Below are positions 30,232-38,044 of a DNA stretch of 64,000 nucleotides, piece after piece. The position numbers were made by a program, and so were the translations under genes. How positions within the stretch are numbered: the stretch's first letter is position 1; the number at the start of each line of letters is the position of its first letter. Source of the stretch: Desulfitibacter sp. BRH_c19 (GTDB lineage: Bacteria > Bacillota > DSM-16504 > Desulfitibacterales > Desulfitibacteraceae); NCBI GenBank assembly GCA_001515945.1, contig LOER01000023.1, forward strand, positions 62,001 through 126,000, written 5' to 3'. The notes beneath the pieces were generated by a model. It searched no databases, had not been told where the DNA came from, and saw nothing but the letters and a program-made list of their open reading frames with translations.

Positions 30232-30459
30232 TTCAACTAAATCTATTGACAACCTAAAATCACTACCACACTTTGAACAACTAACCAAGTGAACACATTT
30301 ATTGTCCACATTATCAGTTCTGAGAGTTAATTCTTCATATGGACTATACGGTCCAACAAATTCATTAATGCTTCCATTATCGATCATTTTTATGCCACAA
30401 TGAGGACATATAAATTCCTGAATATTTTCTAACCCATTACACAATGGACATATCTCCAT
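30226..30459 (-). CDS. 77-aa double zinc-ribbon protein
   Basis: Three CxxC knuckles: CPLCNG at residue 4, CPHCG at 18 and CSKCGSDF near 61, so at least one full zinc ribbon. The middle is acidic and hydrophilic. No membrane segment. GGTGGGG lies before the ATG. It ends convergently with the YkgJ-like gene, overlapping by six bases, and lies downstream of the flavoprotein gene with element C between them. Specific function not recognised. Confidence 0.72.
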   Translation of the reverse strand: MEICPLCNGLENIQEFICPHCGIKMIDNGSINEFVGPYSPYEELTLRTDNVDNKCVHLVSCSKCGSDFRLSIDLVEL

Positions 30460-30513
30460 GTATCTTACCCCACCATAATCTTCTTTCTTATATTATTCAG
30501 CAGGTTAACAATT

Positions 30514-30546
30514 TTTATCCAAAAAATTCTAGCTGAACGAGTTCAC
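30514..30546 (-). repeat. Dispersed element, copy C: internally deleted remnant
   Basis: Read on the minus strand, 15-16 bases GTGAACTCGTTCAGC (the left end of copies A and B) join directly to TAGAATTTTTTGGATAAA (the right end of copy B, identical over 18 bases). All the hairpin interior is missing. It touches the stop codon of the flavoprotein gene. Confidence 0.7.
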
Positions 30547-31367
30547 TACAAAATCAGATTACTTTTTATTTCTTCTAAAGAAAAAACTGGACCATTTAAA
30601 TTTACCCACTTGTGATCTTCTTTGTTGAGTAGATAATCTAAGCTAACCATTATCTGCTTATCATTAAACTGTTTTCTATATAAAAAATTAGCAGCAAATT
30701 TAAGCATCATCTCAGGTCCAGAAATTAGGGCTATTGTATCGTCACAGGTGCTATTCATATCTTTTAAAAGGCTCACAATAAGGCCTCTCTTATGTTTTGT
30801 AGTGTCATTTAAAGGAATGTTTTCTACAATAAACTTCATGTCAATCTTAACATTTTTCCATCTTTCATATTCATCCATGTAAAGAAAATCTTTAGGTGTT
30901 TTAACAGCATATAGAACCTCTACTTCGTTAAACAAAAATCTTCGATGATATATATAATCTAACATAGGCTTGATAGATCTAAACCCTAACCCGCTAGTAA
31001 TAATTAATAAATTTTTACCCTGTAGCTTTGTTCCTAACCATCCATTTCCAAATGGTCCTGAGGCTTTAATTACAGTTCCTTCCATAAGACGTTCAATAAT
31101 TTTATATTCTATACTATCTCTTGTAGTGAACCGAAAAGTATGTTCAAATGTATTTATCTCATTAGGATTAGAAGTAATAATACTTTTAAAAATTCCAAGA
31201 CTTGGAATATCTAATAGATTGAATTGACCTGGTAAAAACTCCAACTTTCTTACTAATTGCTTTTTGATAAAAGAAAAACAAAAGGTATATGAATTCTGGG
31301 TTTCCCTCGTTTTTGTCAGAACTTCAACTTCCTGAAAAAGAGGTTTATCTATAGTATTAAAAATCAT
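30546..31367 (-). CDS. Ferredoxin-NADP reductase-like FAD/NAD-binding protein lacking the C-terminal [2Fe-2S] cysteines
   Basis: 273 aa. FAD domain (PGQFNLLDIPSLGIF near 45, FTTRDSIEYKIIERLMEGTVIKA near 75) and NAD(P) domain (GNGWLGTKLQGKNLLIITSGLGFRSIKPMLDYI near 100-140, ISGPEMMLKFAANFL near 220). Closest by eye to hydrogenase/sulfhydrogenase gamma or anaerobic sulfite reductase B subunits. Those end with a VSLERRMKCGxGKCGHC-type cluster site before GPVF; here the segment reads VSLDYLLNKEDHKW then GPVFSLEEI, so the cysteines are gone. It should transfer electrons between NAD(P)H and an unknown flavin-linked partner. No partner subunit is adjacent. Confidence 0.8.
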   Translation of the reverse strand: MIFNTIDKPLFQEVEVLTKTRETQNSYTFCFSFIKKQLVRKLEFLPGQFNLLDIPSLGIFKSIITSNPNEINTFEHTFRFTTRDSIEYKIIERLMEGTVIKASGPFGNGWLGTKLQGKNLLIITSGLGFRSIKPMLDYIYHRRFLFNEVEVLYAVKTPKDFLYMDEYERWKNVKIDMKFIVENIPLNDTTKHKRGLIVSLLKDMNSTCDDTIALISGPEMMLKFAANFLYRKQFNDKQIMVSLDYLLNKEDHKWVNLNGPVFSLEEIKSNLIL

Positions 31368-31483
31368 TTCATGTCTCCCCTCTATTCAATTGTTTAAATT
31401 TTCAGTCACATTTAGATAATTCTTAATTCTCTAAGAGAAATACTCTATCCTGCTTTTTTTCTTCATTGCAATAATAATTACTA

Positions 31484-31518
31484 AAAAAGAATGAGGATTA
31501 CCATTTAGTAACCCTCAT
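31484..31518 (-). terminator. Terminator of the 54-aa zinc-ribbon gene
   Basis: On the minus strand ATGAGGGTTAC pairs with GTAATCCTCAT (one G-U) around a six-base loop and is followed by TCTTTTTTAG. The left arm includes the gene's stop codon. Confidence 0.85.
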
Positions 31519-31669
31519 CAGACGCATCAAGCATATTACACTTATTTTCATTGCAATGAAAACCACAAATAGGACACTCACTTTCTTTGTTTTCTGTTAA
31601 AGAAAACATGGTACCACAGTTCGCACATTTATAACTAGTACTACTATTTTCCGATTGTGGATAGACCAT
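31505..31669 (-). CDS. 54-aa zinc-ribbon protein
   Basis: Small gene: ATG at 31667-31669 with GGAGG ten bases upstream and a terminator overlapping its stop. The protein has CANCG near residue 15 and CPICG near 32, a rubredoxin-like or zinc-ribbon pair with 12 residues between, then two further Cys and a His (FHCNENKC). It resembles small rubredoxin/zinc-ribbon domains, but the spacing is too short for normal rubredoxin. Its leader carries the long copy of the hairpin shared with typA. Confidence 0.72.
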   Translation of the reverse strand: MVYPQSENSSTSYKCANCGTMFSLTENKESECPICGFHCNENKCNMLDASDEGY

Positions 31670-31693
31670 TTATAAAATTCCTCCATTCAATGT

Positions 31694-31746
31694 ACGGGGA
31701 CACACCTCTTTTAAAGCTAGCTCTGTGTAACTGAGGAATGTCCCCA
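31694..31746 (-). repeat. Long form of the shared leader hairpin
   Basis: GGGGACA (31696-31702) pairs with TGTCCCC (31739-31745), with inner CCTC/GAGG pairing. The 19 bases 31694-31712 match 17232-17250 exactly. On the minus strand it stands directly upstream of the GGAGG of the 54-aa zinc-ribbon gene, at the same distance as the typA copy from its ribosome-binding site. Confidence 0.65.
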
Positions 31747-31799
31747 ACTAATGTACAAGTTATTAATATTATGTTAAAAAACCAGGCTAATTATTAATA

Positions 31800-32210
31800 T
31801 TAATTTTGAATGTTATTGGCCAAAGAAATCAATCCTCTAATCGCATGGGTTTCTGTAAATAAACCTAAAATCTTATTACCCTTAGTTACTGGAAGGCATC
31901 CAACCTTGTTATCTGTCATTATCTTTGCTGCAACTAGAATAGTAGTATCTTCTGTTACTGAAATAATCTTGTCCTGCATTACTGATTGAACACAAGTCAA
32001 ATTCAAAAGTTCCATATCACACTCTTCTACAATTGATGGAAGTATATCTCTCAAATCTCTTTCAGCAATAAGTCCTACAAAATCCCCATTTTCCACAACA
32101 GGGATATACCTAATTCTGTTAGTCCTGAGAAGCTTTAAAGCCCATAGTAGTGTATTCTTTGGGGCTAATGTCTGAAAACTCTTTTCCATGAAGTCTCTTA
32201 CCAAAGCCAT
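31800..32210 (-). CDS. CBS-domain protein
   Basis: 136 aa made of two CBS motifs (about 1-62 and 75-136), the adenosyl-ligand-binding Bateman module. Segments: IRYIPVVENGDFVGLIAERDLRDI and VGCLPVTKGNKILGLFTETH. With no attached catalytic domain it is probably an energy or redox-state sensor for another protein. The ATG at 32208-32210 has GGAGG ten bases upstream. A longer in-frame reading from 32351 would run through the terminator of the nup operon and is rejected. Confidence 0.88.
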   Translation of the reverse strand: MALVRDFMEKSFQTLAPKNTLLWALKLLRTNRIRYIPVVENGDFVGLIAERDLRDILPSIVEECDMELLNLTCVQSVMQDKIISVTEDTTILVAAKIMTDNKVGCLPVTKGNKILGLFTETHAIRGLISLANNIQN

Positions 32211-32290
32211 CTTTGATGCCCTCCTAAAATGAAAAAAGACTCCTGTTAACTTCTCGCTAATTGTTAAAAAATCCTGCAAGGAGCGCTGAA

Positions 32291-32330
32291 AAATAAAAGC
32301 CCAAGACCTGTGGACTGGCCTGGGCTTATT
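32291..32330 (-). terminator. Terminator of the nup operon
   Basis: On the minus strand AAGCCCA(GG) pairs with (C)TTGGGCTT and is followed by TTATTTTT. It starts two bases after the nupQ stop codon. Confidence 0.85.
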
Positions 32331-32331
32331 T

Positions 32332-33291
32332 CTAACGTTTTCCCTTATCATAGGGTTCCCCAGCCGCTTTAGGGGCTTGGGAAGATTTTGAAAACAATAC
32401 CAAAGCTATGAGAGTAAACACATATGGAAAAGTTTTTAGCAATATACCAGGGATAATAGCAAGAAGAGGAATCACTTGAGAAACGTTAGCTACGGTGCTA
32501 GCAAAACCAAAAAATAAGGTTGCAGCTAAGATACCAAGAGGCTTCCATTGTCCAAAGATCAATGAAGCAAGGGCAAGAAATCCTAAACCTGCAGCCGTTC
32601 CATTAAACTCACCTGAGTAGGTAACAATCACAATAGCCCCTCCCAACCCGGCAAATGCTCCAGATATCATAACAGCAATATAGCGCATCACATAAACATT
32701 AATACCAGCAGAATCAGCAGCATGGGGGTGTTCACCACAGGCCCTTAATCGTAATCCAAAAGCTGTTCTGTAGAGTACAAACCATGAAATCAGAAGTATG
32801 GATAATACTAACCAAGTTGTCGAATAGCTCGTGGTGAAAAAGAGCTTTCCTAGTATTGGAATATCAGACAGTAGGTTGATATTCTGCCTTGCCATCCCAT
32901 GAACAATTTGGATGTTACCACTACCCGTAATATTTCTGGCTAGAAAGGTAGTAAGAGCCCCTGCCATCATATTGATTGCAATCCCACTAATGACCTGATT
33001 GGCATTGAGAGTAATACAGGCAAAAGCATGCAATAGAGAAAATGCAGCACCAGCAATAAAGGCAGCTAGTAGGCCAATCCAAATAGCAGTACCAGGATAA
33101 ATGAACTCTAACTGAGAAATAACAATTGCCCCAGTAAACATACCTATTACCATCAGACCTTCAAGACCAATATTAACAACACCACTTCTCTCGCTAAATA
33201 GTCCTCCAAGAGAGGTTATTAATAAAGGAATAGTAAAGGCAATAGCATATGGAAAAATTAGTAATATTACACTTAGCATATCACTTGGCAC
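32332..33291 (-). CDS. nupQ: Nucleoside ABC transporter permease (NupQ/YufQ type)
   Basis: 319 aa, about 8-10 membrane segments, BPD_transp_2 family. Segments: LFSERSGVVNIGLEGLMVIGMF near 35, LRACGEHPHAADSAGINV near 185 and GAFAGLGGAIVIV near 215 match permeases of the BMP-type purine nucleoside importers. Last gene of the operon, overlapping nupP by 11 bases. Pairs with NupP as the two translocation subunits in the cytoplasmic membrane. A strong terminator follows. Confidence 0.93.
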   Translation of the reverse strand: MPSDMLSVILLIFPYAIAFTIPLLITSLGGLFSERSGVVNIGLEGLMVIGMFTGAIVISQLEFIYPGTAIWIGLLAAFIAGAAFSLLHAFACITLNANQVISGIAINMMAGALTTFLARNITGSGNIQIVHGMARQNINLLSDIPILGKLFFTTSYSTTWLVLSILLISWFVLYRTAFGLRLRACGEHPHAADSAGINVYVMRYIAVMISGAFAGLGGAIVIVTYSGEFNGTAAGLGFLALASLIFGQWKPLGILAATLFFGFASTVANVSQVIPLLAIIPGILLKTFPYVFTLIALVLFSKSSQAPKAAGEPYDKGKR

Positions 33292-34339
33292 CTCCCAGCT
33301 TTTTCTTCAGCTTGTCCCAGTTTCTTTGGATTAGGATACTGGTGGCTGAGAAGTAAATAATAGTAGCAATAATTGTATCAGCTATCTCAGGAGGTATACT
33401 AGTCATTGCATTCATGAAACCTTTTCCAGTATGAAGCAGACCAAAGAAGATGGCAGACACCATAACACCTACTGGTGAATTAGCGCCTAAAAGGGCTACT
33501 GCAATACCATCAAAACCATGAGAAGGCAAAACTCCAATCTGCATATTAGAAGCATATCCAACATAAAACGTTGCACCAGCTAACCCGGCCAAAGCACCCG
33601 CAATGACCATTGAAAGAATAATACTACGGTTTACATTTATTCCTGCTGTTTCAGCTGCGTGTCTATTATAGCCAACAGCCTTTAGCTCATAACCTAGGGT
33701 TGTCTTATTAAGGATGAATGCAATTATAATTACAAATAAAATAGCTAAAAATAAACCAAGATTAATATAAGAGCCATAAAATAAATCTGTAAGCCAAGGA
33801 ACTTTTAATGATGCTTCATATGGAATTCTTCTCGACTCTGTTTCCAAGAATTGGCCTTTGAAATAAGCTGGAATCGTATAATAAACAGTCCAGTAAGCAA
33901 TCCAATTCATCATTATAGTAGAAACAACCTCGTGGACATTATACTTTGATTTAAGCAAACCAGGTAATGCACCCCAAAGTCCTCCACCTATCATGGCTGC
34001 TAGAAGCATAACTATCAGAAGAATAGGTTTTGGCCAGGCAAAGGTCAATCCAATCGCTGTGGAACAAAGTCCACCAATTAGCATTTGTCCAGCTGCACCA
34101 ATATTAAATAACCCTGTCTTAAAAGCAAAAGCTACTGAAAGGCCGGTAAAAATTAAAGGAGTAGCAGTAGCTAGAGAGTTCCCTATTCTTTCAATATTCA
34201 TTGTCCCACCTTGGAACAGGTATATATATCCTTCGACTGGATTGCTTTTAGCAACTAGCATGAGAATGCTTCCTGCTATCAACCCTAGCACTACAGCAAT
34301 CAGAGATAAAAAATATTCATTGTTAAATTTTATTTTCAA
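33281..34339 (-). CDS. nupP: Nucleoside ABC transporter permease (NupP/YufP type)
   Basis: 352 aa, polytopic. FAFKTGLFNIGAAGQMLIGGL near 70, KSKYNVHEVVSTIMMNWIAYW near 130, LKAVGYNRHAAETAGINV near 220 and ALAGLAGATFYVG are family blocks. It overlaps nupO by four bases and nupQ by eleven, so translation is coupled. Substrates of this family are guanosine and other purine nucleosides; the deoC gene at the head of the operon supports nucleosides rather than ribose. Confidence 0.93.
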   Translation of the reverse strand: MKIKFNNEYFLSLIAVVLGLIAGSILMLVAKSNPVEGYIYLFQGGTMNIERIGNSLATATPLIFTGLSVAFAFKTGLFNIGAAGQMLIGGLCSTAIGLTFAWPKPILLIVMLLAAMIGGGLWGALPGLLKSKYNVHEVVSTIMMNWIAYWTVYYTIPAYFKGQFLETESRRIPYEASLKVPWLTDLFYGSYINLGLFLAILFVIIIAFILNKTTLGYELKAVGYNRHAAETAGINVNRSIILSMVIAGALAGLAGATFYVGYASNMQIGVLPSHGFDGIAVALLGANSPVGVMVSAIFFGLLHTGKGFMNAMTSIPPEIADTIIATIIYFSATSILIQRNWDKLKKKLGGAK

Positions 34340-35859
34340 GCTGTAGCACCTCTCTTTATTCCTGCCATCATTAAACCAACCTCATTTTCGTTGGTTTCAT
34401 CAGCATTGACTATATCAACTAACTCTCCATTGTTAATACAAGCAATTCGATCCGAAATATCAAGAATTTCGTCTAGTTCTAATGATATTAGTAGAACAGC
34501 CTTTCCTCTATTTCTCTGTTCTACTAAACGCTTATGAATATATTCAATGGCGCCAACGTCTAATCCCCTAGTAGGCTGAACAGCAATTAAAAGATCTGGG
34601 TCTCTATCAATTTCACGACCAACAATAGCCTTTTGTTGGTTTCCACCTGAAAGTGAACGAGCCAAAGAGGAACTGCCCTGTCCAGCACGAACATCAAAAT
34701 CATTAATAATTTTTTCTCCGTATTGGTGAACCTTATCCCAGTTTATAAGACCGTTTCTGGAAAGGGGCTCTTGATAATACACCATTAAAATCATATTTTC
34801 TTCCAGGGTATAGTCTAAAATAAGCCCATCTCTATGCCTATCTTCTGGAATATGGGAAAGGCCTTTGTTAATCCTCTCCCGAATAGGCAGGTTGGTGATA
34901 TCCATTCCTCTAAAAAGTATTCTCCCGCTTTCAACCTTTTTCAGACCTAGAAGTGATTCCACTATTTCTGACTGACCGTTTCCATCAACACCAGCGATAC
35001 CAAGTATCTCTCCCCAGCATATATCTAGTGAAAAATTCTTTAATCCAAGAACCCCATGAATATTGCGAACTGATAGATTTTCTAAACTTAAAATAACCTC
35101 ACCAGATTCCATTTTATTTTTATCCACCTTAAAGGAGACCTTTCGTCCAACCATCATTTCTGCTAATTCCTCTCCTGAGGTTGAAGCAACATCTACTGTA
35201 CCTATATGCTTGCCTCTGCGAATAACTGTACAGCGATCAGCAATTGCTTTAATTTCTTTTAGCTTATGGGTTATTAGAATAATAGATTTTCCCTCAGTAA
35301 TCAGATTTCCCATGATTTTCATTAGTTCCTGTACCTCCTGTGGAGTCAGAACTGATGTTGGTTCATCAAAAATTAAAATATCTGCACTTCGATAAAGCAT
35401 TTTGAGTATTTCTACCCTCTGCTGCATACCAACTGAAATGTCATAAATTTTTGCATGGGGATTTACATTAAGCTTATATTTTTCTGAAAGCTCCTTTATT
35501 CTCTTAGCAGCTGAGTCCGTATCCACCATTAATCCCCTGGTTGGCTCAATACCTAAAATAATATTTTCTGTAACTGTAAAATTATGCACTAGTTTAAAGT
35601 GTTGATGAACCATTCCAATGCCAAGGTCATTAGCAATATTGGGATTGGAAATGTTTACTTTTTTTCCCCCAAGACTTATACTCCCACTATCAGGTTGATA
35701 AAGACCAAAAAGAATACTCATTAAAGTAGACTTCCCTGCACCATTTTCACCCAATAGTGCATGAATCTCTCCCTTTTTCAACTGGAGGGTAATATCGTCA
35801 CAGGCAACTACACCAGGAAATTCTTTGCGAATTTTTTGCATTTCAACAACATACTCCAT
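34336..35859 (-). CDS. nupO: Nucleoside ABC transporter ATPase (two ABC domains, NupO type)
   Basis: 507 aa, tandem ABC domains. First domain: Walker A GENGAGKST, DISVGMQQRVEILK in place of LSGGQ, Walker B LIFDEPTSVLTP. Second: degenerate Walker A GVDGNGQSE, LSGGNQQKAIVGRE, and LLIAVQPTRGLDVGA as in RbsA/NupO-type proteins. Start ATG 35859 follows AAAGGTGG; an upstream frame start at 35907 lies inside the nupN terminator and is rejected. The gene is read only by transcription passing that terminator, which should keep ATPase levels below the binding protein. Confidence 0.94.
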   Translation of the reverse strand: MEYVVEMQKIRKEFPGVVACDDITLQLKKGEIHALLGENGAGKSTLMSILFGLYQPDSGSISLGGKKVNISNPNIANDLGIGMVHQHFKLVHNFTVTENIILGIEPTRGLMVDTDSAAKRIKELSEKYKLNVNPHAKIYDISVGMQQRVEILKMLYRSADILIFDEPTSVLTPQEVQELMKIMGNLITEGKSIILITHKLKEIKAIADRCTVIRRGKHIGTVDVASTSGEELAEMMVGRKVSFKVDKNKMESGEVILSLENLSVRNIHGVLGLKNFSLDICWGEILGIAGVDGNGQSEIVESLLGLKKVESGRILFRGMDITNLPIRERINKGLSHIPEDRHRDGLILDYTLEENMILMVYYQEPLSRNGLINWDKVHQYGEKIINDFDVRAGQGSSSLARSLSGGNQQKAIVGREIDRDPDLLIAVQPTRGLDVGAIEYIHKRLVEQRNRGKAVLLISLELDEILDISDRIACINNGELVDIVNADETNENEVGLMMAGIKRGATA

Positions 35860-35905
35860 AGCTACCCCACCTTTGTCAACAACATCCTCACTCAATATCA
35901 TACTC

Positions 35906-35939
35906 AAAAAGAAAGGGGCGGATTAATACCGTCCCTTTC
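35906..35939 (-). terminator. Intra-operon terminator/attenuator between nupN and nupO
   Basis: On the minus strand GAAAGGGACGG pairs with CCGCCCCTTTC (one mismatch) around a seven-base loop, followed by TTTTTGAG. It begins 20 nt after the nupN stop. Such leaky hairpins commonly give more binding protein than permease and ATPase. Confidence 0.88.
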
Positions 35940-35959
35940 TCATACTGTAATCAATCCAT

Positions 35960-37072
35960 TTACTTAATTAATTCACCTTGAACATCTGACACTACTAAAC
36001 TTCCTGCCTTTAATTGGGCAAATACTTCAGCAACTTTAGCTTCAACTTCTTCACTAAGATTTGGGTTCTCGCTAGGTATTCCTACACCATCATTTTGTGC
36101 ACTAAACATTAGCGTCTCCCCACCTGGGAAGTTGCCTTCCTTTTCAGCCTTAATCATGTCATAAGCAGATTTATCAATCTGCTTCATAGCAGAAGTAAGA
36201 ATAATGGATTTGTCTCCATCGTAAATACCTTCAGCATATTGGTCAACGTCAACACCAACAATCCAAATGTCATTGCCAGCTATTGCTCTAGCTTTTGCTT
36301 CATTAATGGCACCAATACCCACACCACCAGCAGCTGTAAAGATAACGTCTACTCCCTTGTCATACATCTGTGCAGCTAACTGCTGACCAGCAGCAACATC
36401 ATCAAAACTTCCTTGGTAAATGACATTCTCTGCTTCTATAGCTATGCTTGTGTTAAAGTTATCATTTGCATACTGGATTCCCTGTTGAAAACCCCAGTTG
36501 AATTTCTGAACTGCAGGTATCTCCATCCCACCAATAAAACCAGCTTCTCCATCCTCTAATTGGAGAGCAGTTGCAACACCTGCTAGGAAACCTGATTCGT
36601 GTTCCGCAAAAAAGATGGAAACTGTATTTTCCTTAACAACTGAAACCCAATCACCAGCATGGGGATATCCGTCAATCAATACAAACTTTGCATCTGGATA
36701 TTTTTCTTGTGCTGCAAATATTGCTGTTTCAAATTTGAATCCAGGAGTTACAATAAATTTAAACTCAGCGTCATAAAGGTTTCCAATTTCCTTAATATAA
36801 TCAGCTTCAGTAGTTCCTGCAGGTTTTAAATACTTTGTTTCAAAGCCAAAGTCTTCTCCTGCTTGTAATACACCTTCCCAAGTCCCTTGGTTAAACGATT
36901 TATCGTCAATAGTTCCTGCATCTGTAACCATCCCTACTTTAAAACCAGCATCTTCACCTGCAGGGTCATTAGCAGGGTCATTAGCAGGTGCATCGTCTGT
37001 CCCACCACATCCAGCAGCTACTGCTAACATAAATAGCAAAACTACAAACAAACCAACTCTTCTTTTAAACAT
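35960..37072 (-). CDS. nupN: BMP-family nucleoside-binding lipoprotein
   Basis: 370 aa. Signal peptide with lipobox VAAGC near residue 22, then an acidic linker and a BMP/PnrA-type type I binding domain: VGMVTDAGTIDDKSFNQGTWEG near 45, FFAEHESGFLAGVATALQ near 155, GFIGGMEIPAVQKFNWGF near 180 and VDVIFTAAGGVGIGAI near 245. Captures purine nucleosides outside the membrane for NupOPQ. Ribosome-binding site GAGGAGG. It follows deoC by 97 nt and is followed by an attenuator. Confidence 0.94.
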   Translation of the reverse strand: MFKRRVGLFVVLLFMLAVAAGCGGTDDAPANDPANDPAGEDAGFKVGMVTDAGTIDDKSFNQGTWEGVLQAGEDFGFETKYLKPAGTTEADYIKEIGNLYDAEFKFIVTPGFKFETAIFAAQEKYPDAKFVLIDGYPHAGDWVSVVKENTVSIFFAEHESGFLAGVATALQLEDGEAGFIGGMEIPAVQKFNWGFQQGIQYANDNFNTSIAIEAENVIYQGSFDDVAAGQQLAAQMYDKGVDVIFTAAGGVGIGAINEAKARAIAGNDIWIVGVDVDQYAEGIYDGDKSIILTSAMKQIDKSAYDMIKAEKEGNFPGGETLMFSAQNDGVGIPSENPNLSEEVEAKVAEVFAQLKAGSLVVSDVQGELIK

Positions 37073-37169
37073 CTACACTCCTCCTCAATTTTTTCTTTCA
37101 AAAATTTACCAACAAATTCATTTTACCACAATATTGATCTTTGTGTACTAGCAATATTTAATGATCTAT

Positions 37170-37853
37170 TTATTTTACTTCCTCCATTATTTTCTGCGTA
37201 GCGCTTGTACCAATTCGAGTTGCTCCTGCTTTATATAGCTCTAATACTTGTTCTAATGTGCGAATTCCACCTGAAGCCTTAATCGCTACCTGGGGCCCGC
37301 AACTTTCTCTCATTAATTTAATGTGTTCAAGTGTTGCACCTGTTCCTGCAAAACCTGTAGATGTCTTAACAAAATCCACTTTTAACTCCTCACATAACTT
37401 ACAACACTTAGCTATCTCTTCATTAGTAAGATAAGCATTTTCAAAAATAATTTTAACTAGGACGTTTCTTTCGTGGCATGCCTCAGTAACTGTTCTAACA
37501 TCTTCCTTTACATAATCCCAATCCCCTGAACGTATTTTGCCAATAGGCATTACAATGTCAAGCTCCACTGCACCATCTTCCATTGCCTTTATGGCTTCAT
37601 ATAGTTTTGCTGCTGTAGTACTATTCCCATGGGGAAAACCTATCACAGCACTAATAAGAACTTCTGAATTCTCTAAGATTTTTTTGCAAGTAGCTACATC
37701 ATAAGGCCTTACGCATACAGTTGCCACACTATATTCGTTAGCAATTTTACATCCTTCAATAACTTCTTCATCTGTCATTTCAGGTTTCAGCATGGGATAA
37801 TCTATCATTTTAGCTATTTCTTTAGCATTAAGAACTTTGTTTTGTTGTTTCAT
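37170..37853 (-). CDS. deoC: Deoxyribose-phosphate aldolase
   Basis: 227 aa, class I aldolase cleaving 2-deoxyribose-5-phosphate to acetaldehyde and glyceraldehyde-3-phosphate. The Schiff-base lysine is in DFVKTSTGFAGTGAT near 150 and the helper lysine in VAIKASGGIRT near 185. DIVMPIG near 100 is also typical. Ribosome-binding site GGGAGG before ATG. First gene of the minus-strand nucleoside operon; divergent from the SOS-type promoter at 37979. It consumes the sugar phosphate left after nucleoside phosphorolysis. Confidence 0.96.
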   Translation of the reverse strand: MKQQNKVLNAKEIAKMIDYPMLKPEMTDEEVIEGCKIANEYSVATVCVRPYDVATCKKILENSEVLISAVIGFPHGNSTTAAKLYEAIKAMEDGAVELDIVMPIGKIRSGDWDYVKEDVRTVTEACHERNVLVKIIFENAYLTNEEIAKCCKLCEELKVDFVKTSTGFAGTGATLEHIKLMRESCGPQVAIKASGGIRTLEQVLELYKAGATRIGTSATQKIMEEVK

Positions 37854-37978
37854 ATTATCCTCCCATCCATATTTTGAAACTACCCTACCTTGATCTATAT
37901 TTTAAAATTAATAATTATATTCTCATATTCTCCAAATTTTGTATAAACCCTTTTTGTATCTTTACCAAAATTTATAGA

Positions 37979-38007
37979 TTGACACTTAATTTATCTGTTA
38001 CTATAAT
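37979..38007 (+). promoter_or_regulatory. Consensus promoter of the imuB-like gene
   Basis: Perfect TTGACA (37979-37984), 17-base spacer, perfect TATAAT (38002-38007). The expected start point, near 38014, falls at the edge of the LexA-type box, so binding there would block initiation. Confidence 0.9.
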
Positions 38008-38014
38008 TGTTATA

Positions 38015-38028
38015 CGAACATTAGTTTG
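38015..38028 (+). promoter_or_regulatory. LexA (DinR) box at the imuB-like promoter
   Basis: CGAACATTAGTTTG fits the Gram-positive SOS box CGAAC-N4-GTTYG with no mismatch. It begins seven bases after the -10 box. A second box occurs only at the dnaE2 promoter (49813-49826) as far as I can see in this window. Confidence 0.85.
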
Positions 38029-38044
38029 GTTAGGTGGTTTTTCT

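Noticed and set aside
23160-30546. Complete insertion sequence at elements A-C
   Set aside because: No transposase frame lies inside or beside any copy; at most these are non-autonomous elements.
32211-32351. N-terminal extension of the CBS protein
   Set aside because: It would be encoded through the nup operon terminator, and the internal ATG at 32208-32210 has a clear GGAGG.
37874-38044. N-terminal extension of the ImuB-like protein
   Set aside because: It runs across the TTGACA/TATAAT promoter and LexA box; the ATG at 38045 has its own ribosome-binding site.
37073-38044. Purine riboswitch ahead of the nucleoside operon
   Set aside because: No purine aptamer core with paired loops could be recognised upstream of deoC or nupN.
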